DNA of 64,000 nucleotides from Dactylis glomerata. Its lineage: Eukaryota > Streptophyta > Magnoliopsida > Poales > Poaceae. The notes below the pieces were generated by a model. The model ran no database searches, was not told where the DNA came from, and worked only from the letters and a program-made list of their open reading frames with translations. Location: NCBI GenBank assembly GCA_007115705.1, contig QXEO01000338.1:964993-1028992 (forward strand). The letters run 5' to 3'. Made by a program: the position numbers and the translations under genes. Positions 21,596 to 31,900 of this stretch are shown here, piece by piece. Positions within the stretch are counted from its first letter, which is position 1; the number at the start of each line of letters is the position of its first letter.

Positions 21596-21853
21596 ATGGA
21601 GGAGAAGATGCGGTTGCTGGACCCTACTATCACCGGTGGTCCAGGTGAACGTATCGAGTTCGAGGGCTCCGGGAAGAGGACAGGCGATGTAGTGTTACTG
21701 GAGGTGGTACACAAGCAAAATTCTGAAGATTATAGGGGGTCGCTCATCATCTTTGACCTCGACACGAAGAAGATGCATATGCAGAAGCAGGAATTCTCAT
21801 CGTTAGAGATCGACCTACTGTCTCGGCTACAAACTATGAAAAGATTTTTCTAG
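21596..21853 (+). pseudogene. F-box paralogue 1, 3' part
   Basis: Resumes after the ATG target duplication with EEKMRLLDPTITGG and runs in frame through RIEFEGSGKRTGDVV, FDLDTKKMHMQKQEF and LLSRLQTMK to TAG at 21851-21853. This shows what the original C-terminus of the family looked like. About 280 bp of 3' flank follow and are repeated behind paralogues 2 (24504-24740) and 3 (28507-28740). Confidence 0.9.
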
Positions 21854-22129
21854 TTAGCTAGCTAAGTGAACTTTTACCACCGACTATGGTGCATGTCTAC
21901 GTGCTTTTTGAACCTTTTTTGCCATTTCATCAGTCAAGTATAATTTCTTATATATTAATAGAGGTATTGTGTACAAATGCAATCTGCACGAATAACGTAT
22001 TCGAATTTTTGTGGAAACCGATAGACAGTAGAGACTTTTCCTTAAGTTTGCTTGTTCCTCGCACGCCGGCGGTGTTAATTGGGTGTTGGGTCCCTAAAAG
22101 TTACACATTAAATACCCTAGAAGTATGAA

Positions 22130-22492
22130 AAGACATCCATCACCCTGCTTCACCCAACTACCCCCACTGTCTTGACTTTCTGCCATAGTCACCTCTCGTG
22201 CTTCTTGTCACGCAAGGCATCTAGGACCTTCCTTCCTTGGCAAGTACTACGAACCACTCTTATTGTCTCGTCCTCCTCCACCACAAAAACATCAAAAACC
22301 AACCCAAGGATAATTGTTGTAATCTTTGCGTGTACGACCCTGTTAGCGGCGCTTATAGGTTCTTCTCCAACCCGCCGGAGATCGGCAGCAATCAGGGACA
22401 CTCAAGATGTGCTTCTTATAGCCACCGACCGCATCGACTACTCCTTTTGGCTGCTCATCTTTGATATCTACACATGGGGCATCAAAGTACAT
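22130..22492 (+). pseudogene. F-box paralogue 2, central fragment
   Basis: Homology begins abruptly at the codons for ITLLHPTTP, so the F-box domain and about 85 N-terminal residues are absent. The sequence before it is the 3' flank of paralogue 1, suggesting an unequal exchange or deletion. Indels shift the frame repeatedly. It ends where a retroposon is inserted (TSD GTACAT) and continues at 23844. Confidence 0.85.
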
Positions 22493-23837
22493 TTTTTTAG
22501 ATAAAGAGTATGCATTAATATCAAGAAGATACCAATTACACCCAGCCTCTACAACTATGCAGTGCCCTAGTGGCCATACGGATGCACACAGCCAAAAAAG
22601 AAAAGTCCCGCTTTAGCGAACAATTCCTTGTAGCAGCAGCAGAACTAACACCACCAAGATAGCACCCAAAGTCCAGCTTCTCCAAAAGCGACGCCTCCAA
22701 GAAGGAAACAGTGCACAAACGCCGTTGTCGCCCGATCATAGATCTAAGGTTTTCACCCCGGAGAAAGTCCTCGCTCACAAAAACAATGTCTTCAACAAGA
22801 CCATTGCCAGGCACAACCAATTAAGGCCAGACCTTGGATTTTCACCCTGCAAGGTAGAACTTTGAACTTCTCCTGTGTGCTGTCGCCCCCAACTTCCGAT
22901 GCCGCTGCTCAAAGTCATGAATCACCAAGCCAATTCCACCTCGCCACAAAAATCCGAACCACCATTGCTACTAGTCCTCAGATCTCAGCTTCCATGTCCT
23001 TCTCCACTAACTGACTTCACCATGGAACGAGAAATCGTGCCATATGGTGGTAACAACCAGCAGAGCTTCGCAATACTCCCTCTGAAACCAAACGGTCAGA
23101 TATAAAACACAGGCGCGCACGACCGAATCTCTTCCAATCCAGCAAACTCCAGGCATGAAGCGCGCAGTGAAGTTCACCAGCGGAGCCTTCCGGAACACAG
23201 CACTTCAGCCAGATCGATAGGGACGAGTATCCGGCAGATCTTCACCTTGACGCGAAACGGAACCCTAGGACCACCTCCATTATTCGAGCACACCGGCAGG
23301 CCCCCATGCCGCCGGACGGAACAGAAAAGTCGGAGGCCGTAAAGCCGCCAGCTAATTGTTCCAGCTCCAGGCACCTGCAGCATCGGCTACATCCAGCCCC
23401 ACACCAGAACAAGGCCGGCAATGAGGAGGATTGTAGCAGAGCAGGGCCGGCCCTTCACCAGCGGTGGCTGACCAAGGCATCAGACTGGGAGGCGACGCAG
23501 CGAAGCCCGCTCCGGCCGTCCCCAGACCCCAGACCGGCGCGCATTTGCGACAGACCTCCGCCGCCACCTGGACACAGGGACGCCGCCCTGGTCTCCGTGA
23601 GTCGATGCGCCGACAAAGTCCGCCCCAGCAGCCCCGGCAGCCATCTCCGACGCACCACCATCCCATACCGACTTCGGCAGCTGGGCCCGCCACCACCGCG
23701 GCAAGGGCCAGCGGCAGCGGCAGCGAGGGAAGCTGGCGGCGGGGAAGTTTTTGGCGGCTAGGGTTAGCGCCCCCGGTGTCGCCCTGGGGTGCCAACAGAT
23801 GATACGCAAAAAATAATAGGTGACACCTTGTGATGCG
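22493..23837 (-). mobile_element. LINE-like non-autonomous retroposon
   Basis: On the minus strand the sequence begins with a GC-rich CCCTAGCCGCC-type leader and ends with GATATTAATGCATACTC...TCTAAAAAAA. It is flanked by GTACAT on both sides (22487-22492 and 23838-23843) and splits F-box paralogue 2. It has an A-tail and target duplication like a LINE, but only short frames and no reverse transcriptase. A related copy lies at 25789-26830. A short TSD leaves some doubt about the 5' end. Confidence 0.65.
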
Positions 23838-23843
23838 GTACAT

Positions 23844-24503
23844 ATTGACTCGTCATGCGGTACATGGGAGCTAGCCACATACCAGGGAAAAACCGACGAC
23901 TTCCTTTGGTGGTGGCCTCTCAAAAGGAGAGGAGATCCCACTATCCTCCACGGTGGCGTCATCCACTGGCTAGGAGGGCATCTTGCCAGGAGAATCCTAA
24001 GCTACGAGTCTGGCATAGGGAAGATGGGATCGGTGAAGATACCGTCCACAAACTAGGACTATAACTATGACGTTGACAGACTCTATTTGGCAACATCGTC
24101 TGGCTGAAAACTGTTGAAATTGCTCGCCATTCAAGGATTTCAGATGTTTGTGTGGCTACAGCTCCCTGTCTCAGCAGCAGCAGGTAAAAGTTGTTGGTCC
24201 AAGACCGTGATTGACATGGAGGAGAGGATGTGGTCGCTGAACACTAATATCACCGATGGCCCACATGAACGTATTGAGTTCGAGGGCTCCGTGAAGAGGA
24301 TGGGTGATGTGGTCTTTCTGGAGATGGTAGACCCGTGATATCATCAATATTAGCGGAAGAAACTTGCTGCCCACCAATATTAGAAGGGTCCACTAATCGT
24401 CTTTGACCTAGGGAGGAAGAAGATGCATAAGCAGACGCGGGAATTCTCATTGCTAGAGATCGACCTACTGTCTCGTCTACAAACAATGAAAATATTTTTC
24501 TAG
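23844..24503 (+). pseudogene. F-box paralogue 2, 3' part
   Basis: Continues the family sequence (SCGTWELATYQ, ILHGGVIHWLGGHL, GTGKMGS-like, LAIQGF, RIEFEGS) with stops at about 24055 and 24107 and a disrupted end after 24338. It ends at the TAG equivalent to paralogue 1. This copy retains the seven bases (CACTGGC) deleted in paralogue 1. Confidence 0.85.
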
Positions 24504-25788
24504 TTAGCTAGCCAAGTAAAATGGATGTAAGCACTGACTTTTACCACCTAGGATGCTGCATATCTACGTGCTATTTGAACTTCTTTTTGTCATTTCATAA
24601 GTCACGATATAACTTCTAATATCTACATATGGGGTATTGTATACAAATCCAATATGTAAGAATAATGCATCGCAATTTTATTTAGAAACCAATATCCAGT
24701 TTAGACTTGTCCTTATGTTTTGCTTGTTCCTTGCACACCGATACCGGTCTTATGTATATACAATGGGATGACGTCAGCCTTTACTTAGAGTAGCCACGAT
24801 AGTATTTTTTGCTTAGTTGAAGGGGGGAGATATAAGAAATAGAAGGTTGTCTTCTCTAAACAAAAGGATGATCTCTTCAAAATAATAAAATATTTTTTCT
24901 CCATTGCACGATATGTCTTCCCTTAGCAAAATATTTATCTCATCACGCGCCGTGTCTCCTCCACTCGTTTCCTATCTTCTTCCTCTAGCTTTTCTCTCAA
25001 ACGCCATGCCACTCCCGTCCTCCCTACCGTCGTCGGCCTCGAGCCCTCCTCCCACCGCCGGATGGCCTCGAGCCCTCTCCTGCCGCCGGACGGCCTCGCG
25101 CATTTCTTCCGCCGCCGGACGGCCTCGTGCCCCTCCTCCCTTTCCCCCTCCCTATATCTTCTTGGTGCCCACATGCGGAGCTGGATGCGGGAGCAAATCC
25201 TCGGAATTAATGCTGCCACATGCGGGGAGTATCTCCTCGGCACCCCATGCGTCCGGCCGGCGAGAGGAGGGGCGATTCGATAGATCCCCTCCCGCCGGAC
25301 GATGTTGTGCTGCTACCATGCCTGCCCCAGCCCTGGTGATGGTGGCGATGCGGCGAGCTTGAATCAGGGTGCTTCAAGTGAGTCCATCACATTTTTCAGT
25401 CAGATACAAGTGAGTATAGTTCCTGGACCATGGTCCTTGACCTGCGATGGCGACTGCGATCTCTGTTTCGTACGCTACCGAGGAAGGAGGCGACATGGGA
25501 TATTGGGCCCACTTTCTAACCCCGTGCATCCCGGTCCAGCAAGCCGCCTCGGATTTGTCCCGTGGGTCCGATATCGTCCTTCTCATCAACGCCGTCTCCG
25601 TTTCTCCCCGACGCGGGCCAGGTCTACGTGCCGCCATATGTATACGCACTTTTCTATCGATCCCTCACCTAACCCTCCCGACATAATCAATACTACGCGT
25701 CCCGGGTCGATTGGTCCACCTCGGCGGGTTCATCTGGACCCGGGTGTCAAATCTGCCCTCCCAGAATACTCCCCCTATAGTGATTAAT
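24504..25788. other. Intergenic, mostly unassigned
   Basis: The first 240 bp are the 3' flank shared by the F-box copies. The rest contains a pyrimidine-rich stretch (24900-25330) with open but unrecognised frames (24904-25362 plus, 25302-25787 plus). I see no conserved protein, promoter or clear element ends. Confidence 0.5.
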
Positions 25789-26830
25789 TTCTTGTAGCAG
25801 TAGCGCAAACACCACCAAGAGAGCACCAGAAGTCCAGTTTCTCCAAAAGTGATGCCTTCAAGCACAATCAGAAACCTTAGGTTTTGACTCTGGAGAAAGT
25901 CTCGCTCACAAAACAATGCCTTCAACAAGGCCACATGCACAACCAACTAAGGCCAGATATTGGATTTTCACCCTGCAAAATAGGACTTTAAACTTCTCCA
26001 GTGCTATCGCCCTTACTTGTCATGCCGCTACTACGAGTCATAAATCACCAAGCAAGTTCCTCATCACCACAAAGACTCAAACCAGTGTTGCTAGTCATCA
26101 GAAACTCGGGTTCCATGTCATTCTCTGTCTTTGACTTCATCATGGACCGTAAGATGTGTCTTGTGATGGCAATAGATAACAGAGCTTCGCCACGCTTCCT
26201 CTAAAATCAAATAGTTAGAAATAACATAGGTGTGCACGACCGAATAACACCTGATCCAGCAATCTCCAAGCATGTCACCTAAGGGAGTTTGCTGGTGGAA
26301 CCTTCCAGAACACAACACTCTAGCTAAATCGATGGTGACAGGCATCCGATGGATCATCATCTTGGCACGAGTTGGTACCCTAGGACTGCCACCTTATTCG
26401 CAAAACCAGCAGGCCCCACACTGCCGGTCAACTCCATGCTAGACTGGTCGTAGAGGAGAAGCAGCCCACTGCAACCGCAGCTTGTCGCCCGCGAATCAGC
26501 AAGGTGCGCTACCGCCTCCATGACAGCAGCCCGCCGGAGCAGCTTGGGCCTTGGCCGCCAGGGCCTCGCTGCCCCATGCCCCGGCCACACCACACACTGT
26601 TGGTGTAGCGCCGCTGAAGGAGCTCCGCCTCCCTACCATCTTTGATAGATGGGGCGCCGCCACCACTGCCGACTCCTGGCAGCGACGGCTAGGAGCAATA
26701 GACGGGAGGGCAAACGAGGGTTAGGGCGAGGGGAGCCTCCGGAGGCGCTCGGGCATGAGCGACCTGGGAGCGAGATGTGATCTGGGTCGTGGAGAGATAG
26801 ACGGGAGGGGGAATGAGGGTTAGGGCGAGG
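25789..26830 (-). mobile_element. Second copy of the LINE-like retroposon, degenerate
   Basis: Parallel to 22625-23760 of the first copy over most of its length. Shared landmarks are CACCACCAAGA, AACTAAGGCCAGA, TTGGATTTTCACCCTGCA and a GAGGGTTAGGGCG leader. The 3' tail is missing, so it is truncated at 25789. No coding capacity is visible. Confidence 0.65.
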
Positions 26831-26974
26831 AGATGCGATCCCGGTCATGGAGAGCAAAATATATTCTTACTAGAAGTTAACTAATTTTCATTAATTGCTA
26901 GAGATGACAATAAGAGATAATAATAATGCACTCTATAACTTATAATCATACCTTTCTCTAGATATGGCAGGATA

Positions 26975-27083
26975 AGAAAAATTACGTGGTAGATTTTGTA
27001 TTGAACTCATGTACTACATATTTTTCTTCCAAATTTCTGCAACTCAAGTTAAATAAAAACTTGACAGCTACGGTACTAACCCT
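26975..27083 (+). promoter_or_regulatory. Conserved upstream segment of F-box paralogue 3
   Basis: AAATTACGTGGTAGATTTTG ... AAGTTAAATAAAAACTTG matches the segments upstream of paralogue 1 (11230-11310) and at 10565-10650. It lies about 180 bp before the ATG and is likely part of the shared ancestral promoter or 5' UTR. Confidence 0.6.
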
Positions 27084-27262
27084 ATCGAGTCTGATGGATC
27101 CGTATAAATCTGCCGATTCCTCTACTTATTCGATTCCACCTGATTCTGATCGATCGCCGACTCTACTTGCCCTTCCTTCTTTCTTTGCAGAAAAATAGGT
27201 AAATAAATAGTGAGCGCAACGACGGGCAGAGCCGCGGATCGATCTCTCTGCACGGGCACGCC

Positions 27263-28414
27263 ATGGCACCTTCGACTTCGAGGAAAAGCCGGCAAGCCAA
27301 GACATATGCGCCGCCTAAGAACCCGGTAAGGCGCACGGTGCCGGCAGTATGGACGCTGCCGGCGGATATCCTGCTCCAGATCGTCGCCCGCTTCGACTTC
27401 CGCGCCCTTGTCCGGTTTGCCGCCACCTGCAGGCTCCTCCGGCGAGACATCCTCAGCCCGCGTTTCATCGGCGGGGTTAGCCAAGCGGCTCCATGCATCC
27501 TCGCCTATCTATGCATCCACGGCAAGAAGCCCATCACCCTGCTTCACCCGACTACCCCCGCCGCCTTGACCTTCTGCCACAACCACCTCTCACGCTTCTT
27601 GTCACGCAGGGCTGCTGGGACTCTCCTTGGCAATTACAAACCACTCTCTTCTCGTCATGGCCTCGTCCTCCTCCGCCACGCGAACATCGAAAACCGATCC
27701 AAGTATGACAGTTCCAACCTCTGTGTGTACGACCTTATGAGCGGCGCCCATACATTCTTCTCCAACCCGCCAGAGATGATCAGCAGCAACAGGCACAAGT
27801 ACGTGCTTCTCACCGCCGCTGACGGCATCGACCACTCCTTTCGCCTGCTAGTCTATGATGCCCGCGGATTGAGCATCAAAGTGCATGCTAGCTCATCATG
27901 TGGTACTACATGGGAGATAGCCACATATGAGAGAAAAGCCGGCTACCCTTGGTCGCTCAAAGAGCGAGGCAACCCCGCTATCCTCCACGGTGGTGTCATC
28001 CACTGGCTAGCAGGGTTTCCCCGTAAGGAGACAATTGTAAGCTACGAGCTGGGCACAGGGAAGATGGGCTCGGTGGAGCTCCCGCCCAAAACTTGGGACT
28101 ATAGCTATAACGGTGACGGACTCTACTTGGCAACATCGTCTGACGGGAAACTGCTCGCCATTCAAGGATTCATGATGTCTGTGTGGCTACAGCTCCCAGT
28201 CCCAGGAGCAGATGGTAGTGGTTGGTCGCTGGAGACCGTGATTGACATGGAGGAGAATATGCGGTCGCTGGACCCTGATATCACCGGCGGTCAAGATGAA
28301 TATATTGAGTTTGAGGGATCCGGGAAGAGGACAGGCGATGTGGTGTTTCTGAAGATAATAAAAAAAACAAAATCCTATAGCTTGCAAGAATTCGCCCTTC
28401 CTCATCGTCTTTGA
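27263..28414 (+). CDS. F-box protein, paralogue 3 (nearly intact)
   Basis: 383 residues from ATG 27263. An N-terminal basic segment precedes an F-box domain at about 32-72 (WTLPADILLQIVARFDFRAL ... ATCRLLRRDI), which would bind SKP1 in an SCF ubiquitin ligase. The rest is the grass family unit with a beta-rich, kelch or FBA-like C-terminal half: GKKPITLLHP, LCVYDLMSG, YVLLTAADGID, GGVIHWLAG, GSVELPPKTWDY, IEFEGSGKRTGDVV. Compared with paralogue 1, a frame change in the A-rich run near 28350 replaces the last ~45 residues with an unrelated tail ending at 28414. The old ending remains out of frame to about 28506. It is the only copy with a complete F-box and central region, so it may still be active. 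No intron is seen. Confidence 0.8.
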   Translation: MAPSTSRKSRQAKTYAPPKNPVRRTVPAVWTLPADILLQIVARFDFRALVRFAATCRLLRRDILSPRFIGGVSQAAPCILAYLCIHGKKPITLLHPTTPAALTFCHNHLSRFLSRRAAGTLLGNYKPLSSRHGLVLLRHANIENRSKYDSSNLCVYDLMSGAHTFFSNPPEMISSNRHKYVLLTAADGIDHSFRLLVYDARGLSIKVHASSSCGTTWEIATYERKAGYPWSLKERGNPAILHGGVIHWLAGFPRKETIVSYELGTGKMGSVELPPKTWDYSYNGDGLYLATSSDGKLLAIQGFMMSVWLQLPVPGADGSGWSLETVIDMEENMRSLDPDITGGQDEYIEFEGSGKRTGDVVFLKIIKKTKSYSLQEFALPHRL

Positions 28415-28975
28415 CTTGGAGACGAACAAGATGCATATGCAGAAGCAGGAATTTTCGTTGTTAGAGATCAACCTACTGTCTCGACTTCAAACTACGAAAA
28501 TATAGGCAACTTTTACCACCTAGGATGGTGCATATATGCCTACGTGCTATTTGAACTTGTTTTGTTATTTCCTTTTATGGGGGTATTGTGTACAAATGCA
28601 ATCTGCAGGAAATAATGTATTTGAATTTTATTTCGAAACTGGTAGCCAGTATAGACTTGTCCTTATGTTCGCTTGATCCTTGCACACCGATGCCTACTCT
28701 TAATTGGTTGTTGGCACCCTAAAAGTTACACACAGGAAGTACCCTAGAAGTACATGATACAACAACCACGGTGGTCACATTAAAATTCCAGAGGGCGGAC
28801 AGACCTAGCTAATTGGTCATCCACTCCTCATCCTCACTTCACCAGATAAATAAGAGTTAAATCAGACACTCGGATCAGACTGTACACTCAATATTCCTCA
28901 GAGTTTCCCTATTTACACTCCCAGTTTGGCGAGGAGAAATATTTTGGGCAACCAATTTCCAGTGGCCTTCGTTTG

Positions 28976-31900
28976 TCACCTCTCAAAGAGTTGGCTTCTC
29001 ATGGTACTGCAGATGTCATCTGCCACGGCATCATTCTCAAGCAGGAACTTCTCAGCTTCTCCCTTGTCCGGCAGGAACTCGCCGTTGATCCAGTACCCAC
29101 AACCTTCCTTCACAATAACTCCATGGGAAGAAGCCATCTCCAGAATCTCTGATTCATAGCAGATTCCCTTACCAAACCTAATGTCAATCCCAGCTTCCTT
29201 CAGAACTGCTGGAGCTAATTTGTTCTTGATGACCTCGACTGATATGCCAATGCCAGTAGCCTGGAAAGGCAGAATTTGCTAATATTTGAGCAAGGTTGAC
29301 ATGTACTTCATGGTCTACTATGCACGAGTTATGGGTACTTCACACCTTCAGTAGGACAATGTGTATTTTTCTCTACCGCTATCAGCCAATGGTAAGAATA
29401 AAACAACAACTAAGTATCATGAAATTTAAGTGTAATACCTGGTCTTCACTATAGCGCAGTTTCCTTCTCGAAGTCCTCATTCTGACTGCTGAATAGAACC
29501 CTAACGCGTTGCCACCACAGGTCACCTCCTTGTAGAGCCCAGAAGATGGATCCCGCCTTCTTCTAACCTATAAAAGGAACCAATCAATAGAGCCAAAGAA
29601 CTATGGCAGCAGCATCATAGCCCCTGTGTAAAAGGAAACACATCATAGCTTCGTGTTTTTACTGGTATGATAAGCAGAAGAATAAGGACTAAAAATTCCT
29701 TTAAAGCTACAACAGGACCAGTATGAAATGTCAGAATGGCATCAGCAGAATGTAATGAAAATACCAGGAGTTCAGTCTGATATGGAGGCATGCAGACATA
29801 GTTTGAGGATTCAACTACTACAACTGTAGATCTTCCCAACTAACGCAAGCCACTACTGAGTTCTCAATTTCAGATCAAACCCATTCCATTTTTAAGATTA
29901 GGTTCACAAGAACATAAAATAACATATTTACCTTTGTGAGTAAAGACTAAAAATCCATTGAAGTTGCAACCCGACCAGCATGAAATTTCAGATCGGCATC
30001 AACAGAAAGGAAAAACAACAGGATTGACCCGATTCAGGTTTCACTCCTAAATTCTAAAAACCGTTCGGAATACACCCCTTTCACTGTCTGACCCGGTTTT
30101 TATTGGCACATCAGCCAGTTTTTTCATGTATTCCAACTCAACATACCCAGACATGTAGTGAGATCTAGCATGTACATTACGTCCTTGCACGTGTATGCTC
30201 ATGGCGCACCTCTATATATATCTCTCTTCTTGTGGAATCGTCTGTTCGTATCCTCTGGAACGTGAGAAACAGATGGCATACTCGCTGCCCGTCTCCTCCG
30301 TAAGTGAGCCAGCTCCTGGCGCTGCCTCCCAAGACCACCGCCTGCATCCAGCCTCTACCCAAGCCACTGCCCATCCAACCCCTTCCCAGGCCACTGCCCA
30401 TCCAGCCCTAGCCTAACAGATATTGAGCTCTTGAGCCATATAGTACATGAGGAGACAGTAGTTCACAAATTATCTCACCTAGTGCAATGGATCTAGGCAT
30501 GAGAGTAGCAGCAGATCGTGAGCTATGAGAAATGATTTTACCCTTGTTGACTGAGAACATGTAAACTTGCAGCCATTGAGTTTGCTAACAATCACCAATT
30601 TGCATCCAAGCTGCTGGCGTTGCGCGGCGGAGGAACCCCAGCCCTAGCAGCCTAGGCAGGGGCTGCAGGTGGCGACCTGAGCAGGGGCTGTGGGCGGGCG
30701 TCCTGGGCAGGGGCAGTGGACTGACGGTACCTTAGTGCCGCTAGAGCTGTGTAGGTTTCTCTCGAGGGACACAAGACTCTTTTTCATCTCCGTGCATGTA
30801 CGAGGAGTTACGTGCGGGTATACTTTGACTAAGACGCTGATTTGGCATACATGAAAAAAATGCAGACATGATGGAAAACCCTTTCAAACGGTGAAAGGGG
30901 TGTATTCCGAACGGTTTTTGAAGTTTAAGGGTGAGACTTGAACCAAATGAGTTGAGGGTTGTAAAATGAACTTGAGAGTTGAGACATGGAGAAATGATCG
31001 TTTATCGTTGCAGGAGATTGGTTATAATATGTATCATATTGGAACACCAGGAAAAGTAAAAACTAGGGTCTCAAGGAACCAGGGTGATGTTTGATTTTAT
31101 AATTCAACAACACGAGGAACAAAATCAATTCCATACCTGATTCACAAAAATAATAAGTGTTTCTGAGCGACTTAATGTGTATTGAATTTTTCGAAGTGCT
31201 CGAGTCATTAAACGGGATTGTAAGTCTCCAAATTTCATGTGTATTTCACCCTCAAGTTCACATTTTGGAAGAAGTGCTGCTACCTGTCATTAATCCATTA
31301 AAAAAAGATAACATTACCTTGCTTAAATATGGAGTACATAAATTTGGAACACTAAGCAAAAGTTAATGATTCATTGCATATTTGAAAAAAATAAAGAACA
31401 TAGCATATTCAGACAGTACTAGATGCAGAATGTTTAAACTGCAGATTAAGAACTTCCAATTATAGTGGTAATCTTAAAACATGGAATCAACAGTTCAGCT
31501 GTCAGACAAACTACTCATGACTGCTCTTCTTTTGTATTACTAGGGAATGCACAATTTTCATGTTTCAGTTCATATCATGATGATATCATGGAAGTAACAG
31601 TCCAGACGTCAGAAAAACTAATACTGCATGTTTTCTCTTACTAGGGAATGCACAATATTCATGACATCTCATATCACTGATGCTATTGTAAGTAATCTTC
31701 TACCTATAGGCTATAAAAAAGTAGATATAATAAGCTAAAGGAAACAGAAAGATATCTGAAAATGGCAAAGTGAAGTAACATACACTATCCACGACAACAA
31801 CATCAACGGATCCACCAACAAGAGTGTTCACTATGCTTAAAGAATTTTCAGCAGAATCAGGTTGAGCTATTAGGAGTTTATCAATGTCCACACCAATTGC

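Noticed and set aside
23352..23843. 163-codon minus frame in the retroposon
   Set aside because: GC-rich leader of the LINE-like element; several frames are open and the second copy does not conserve it.
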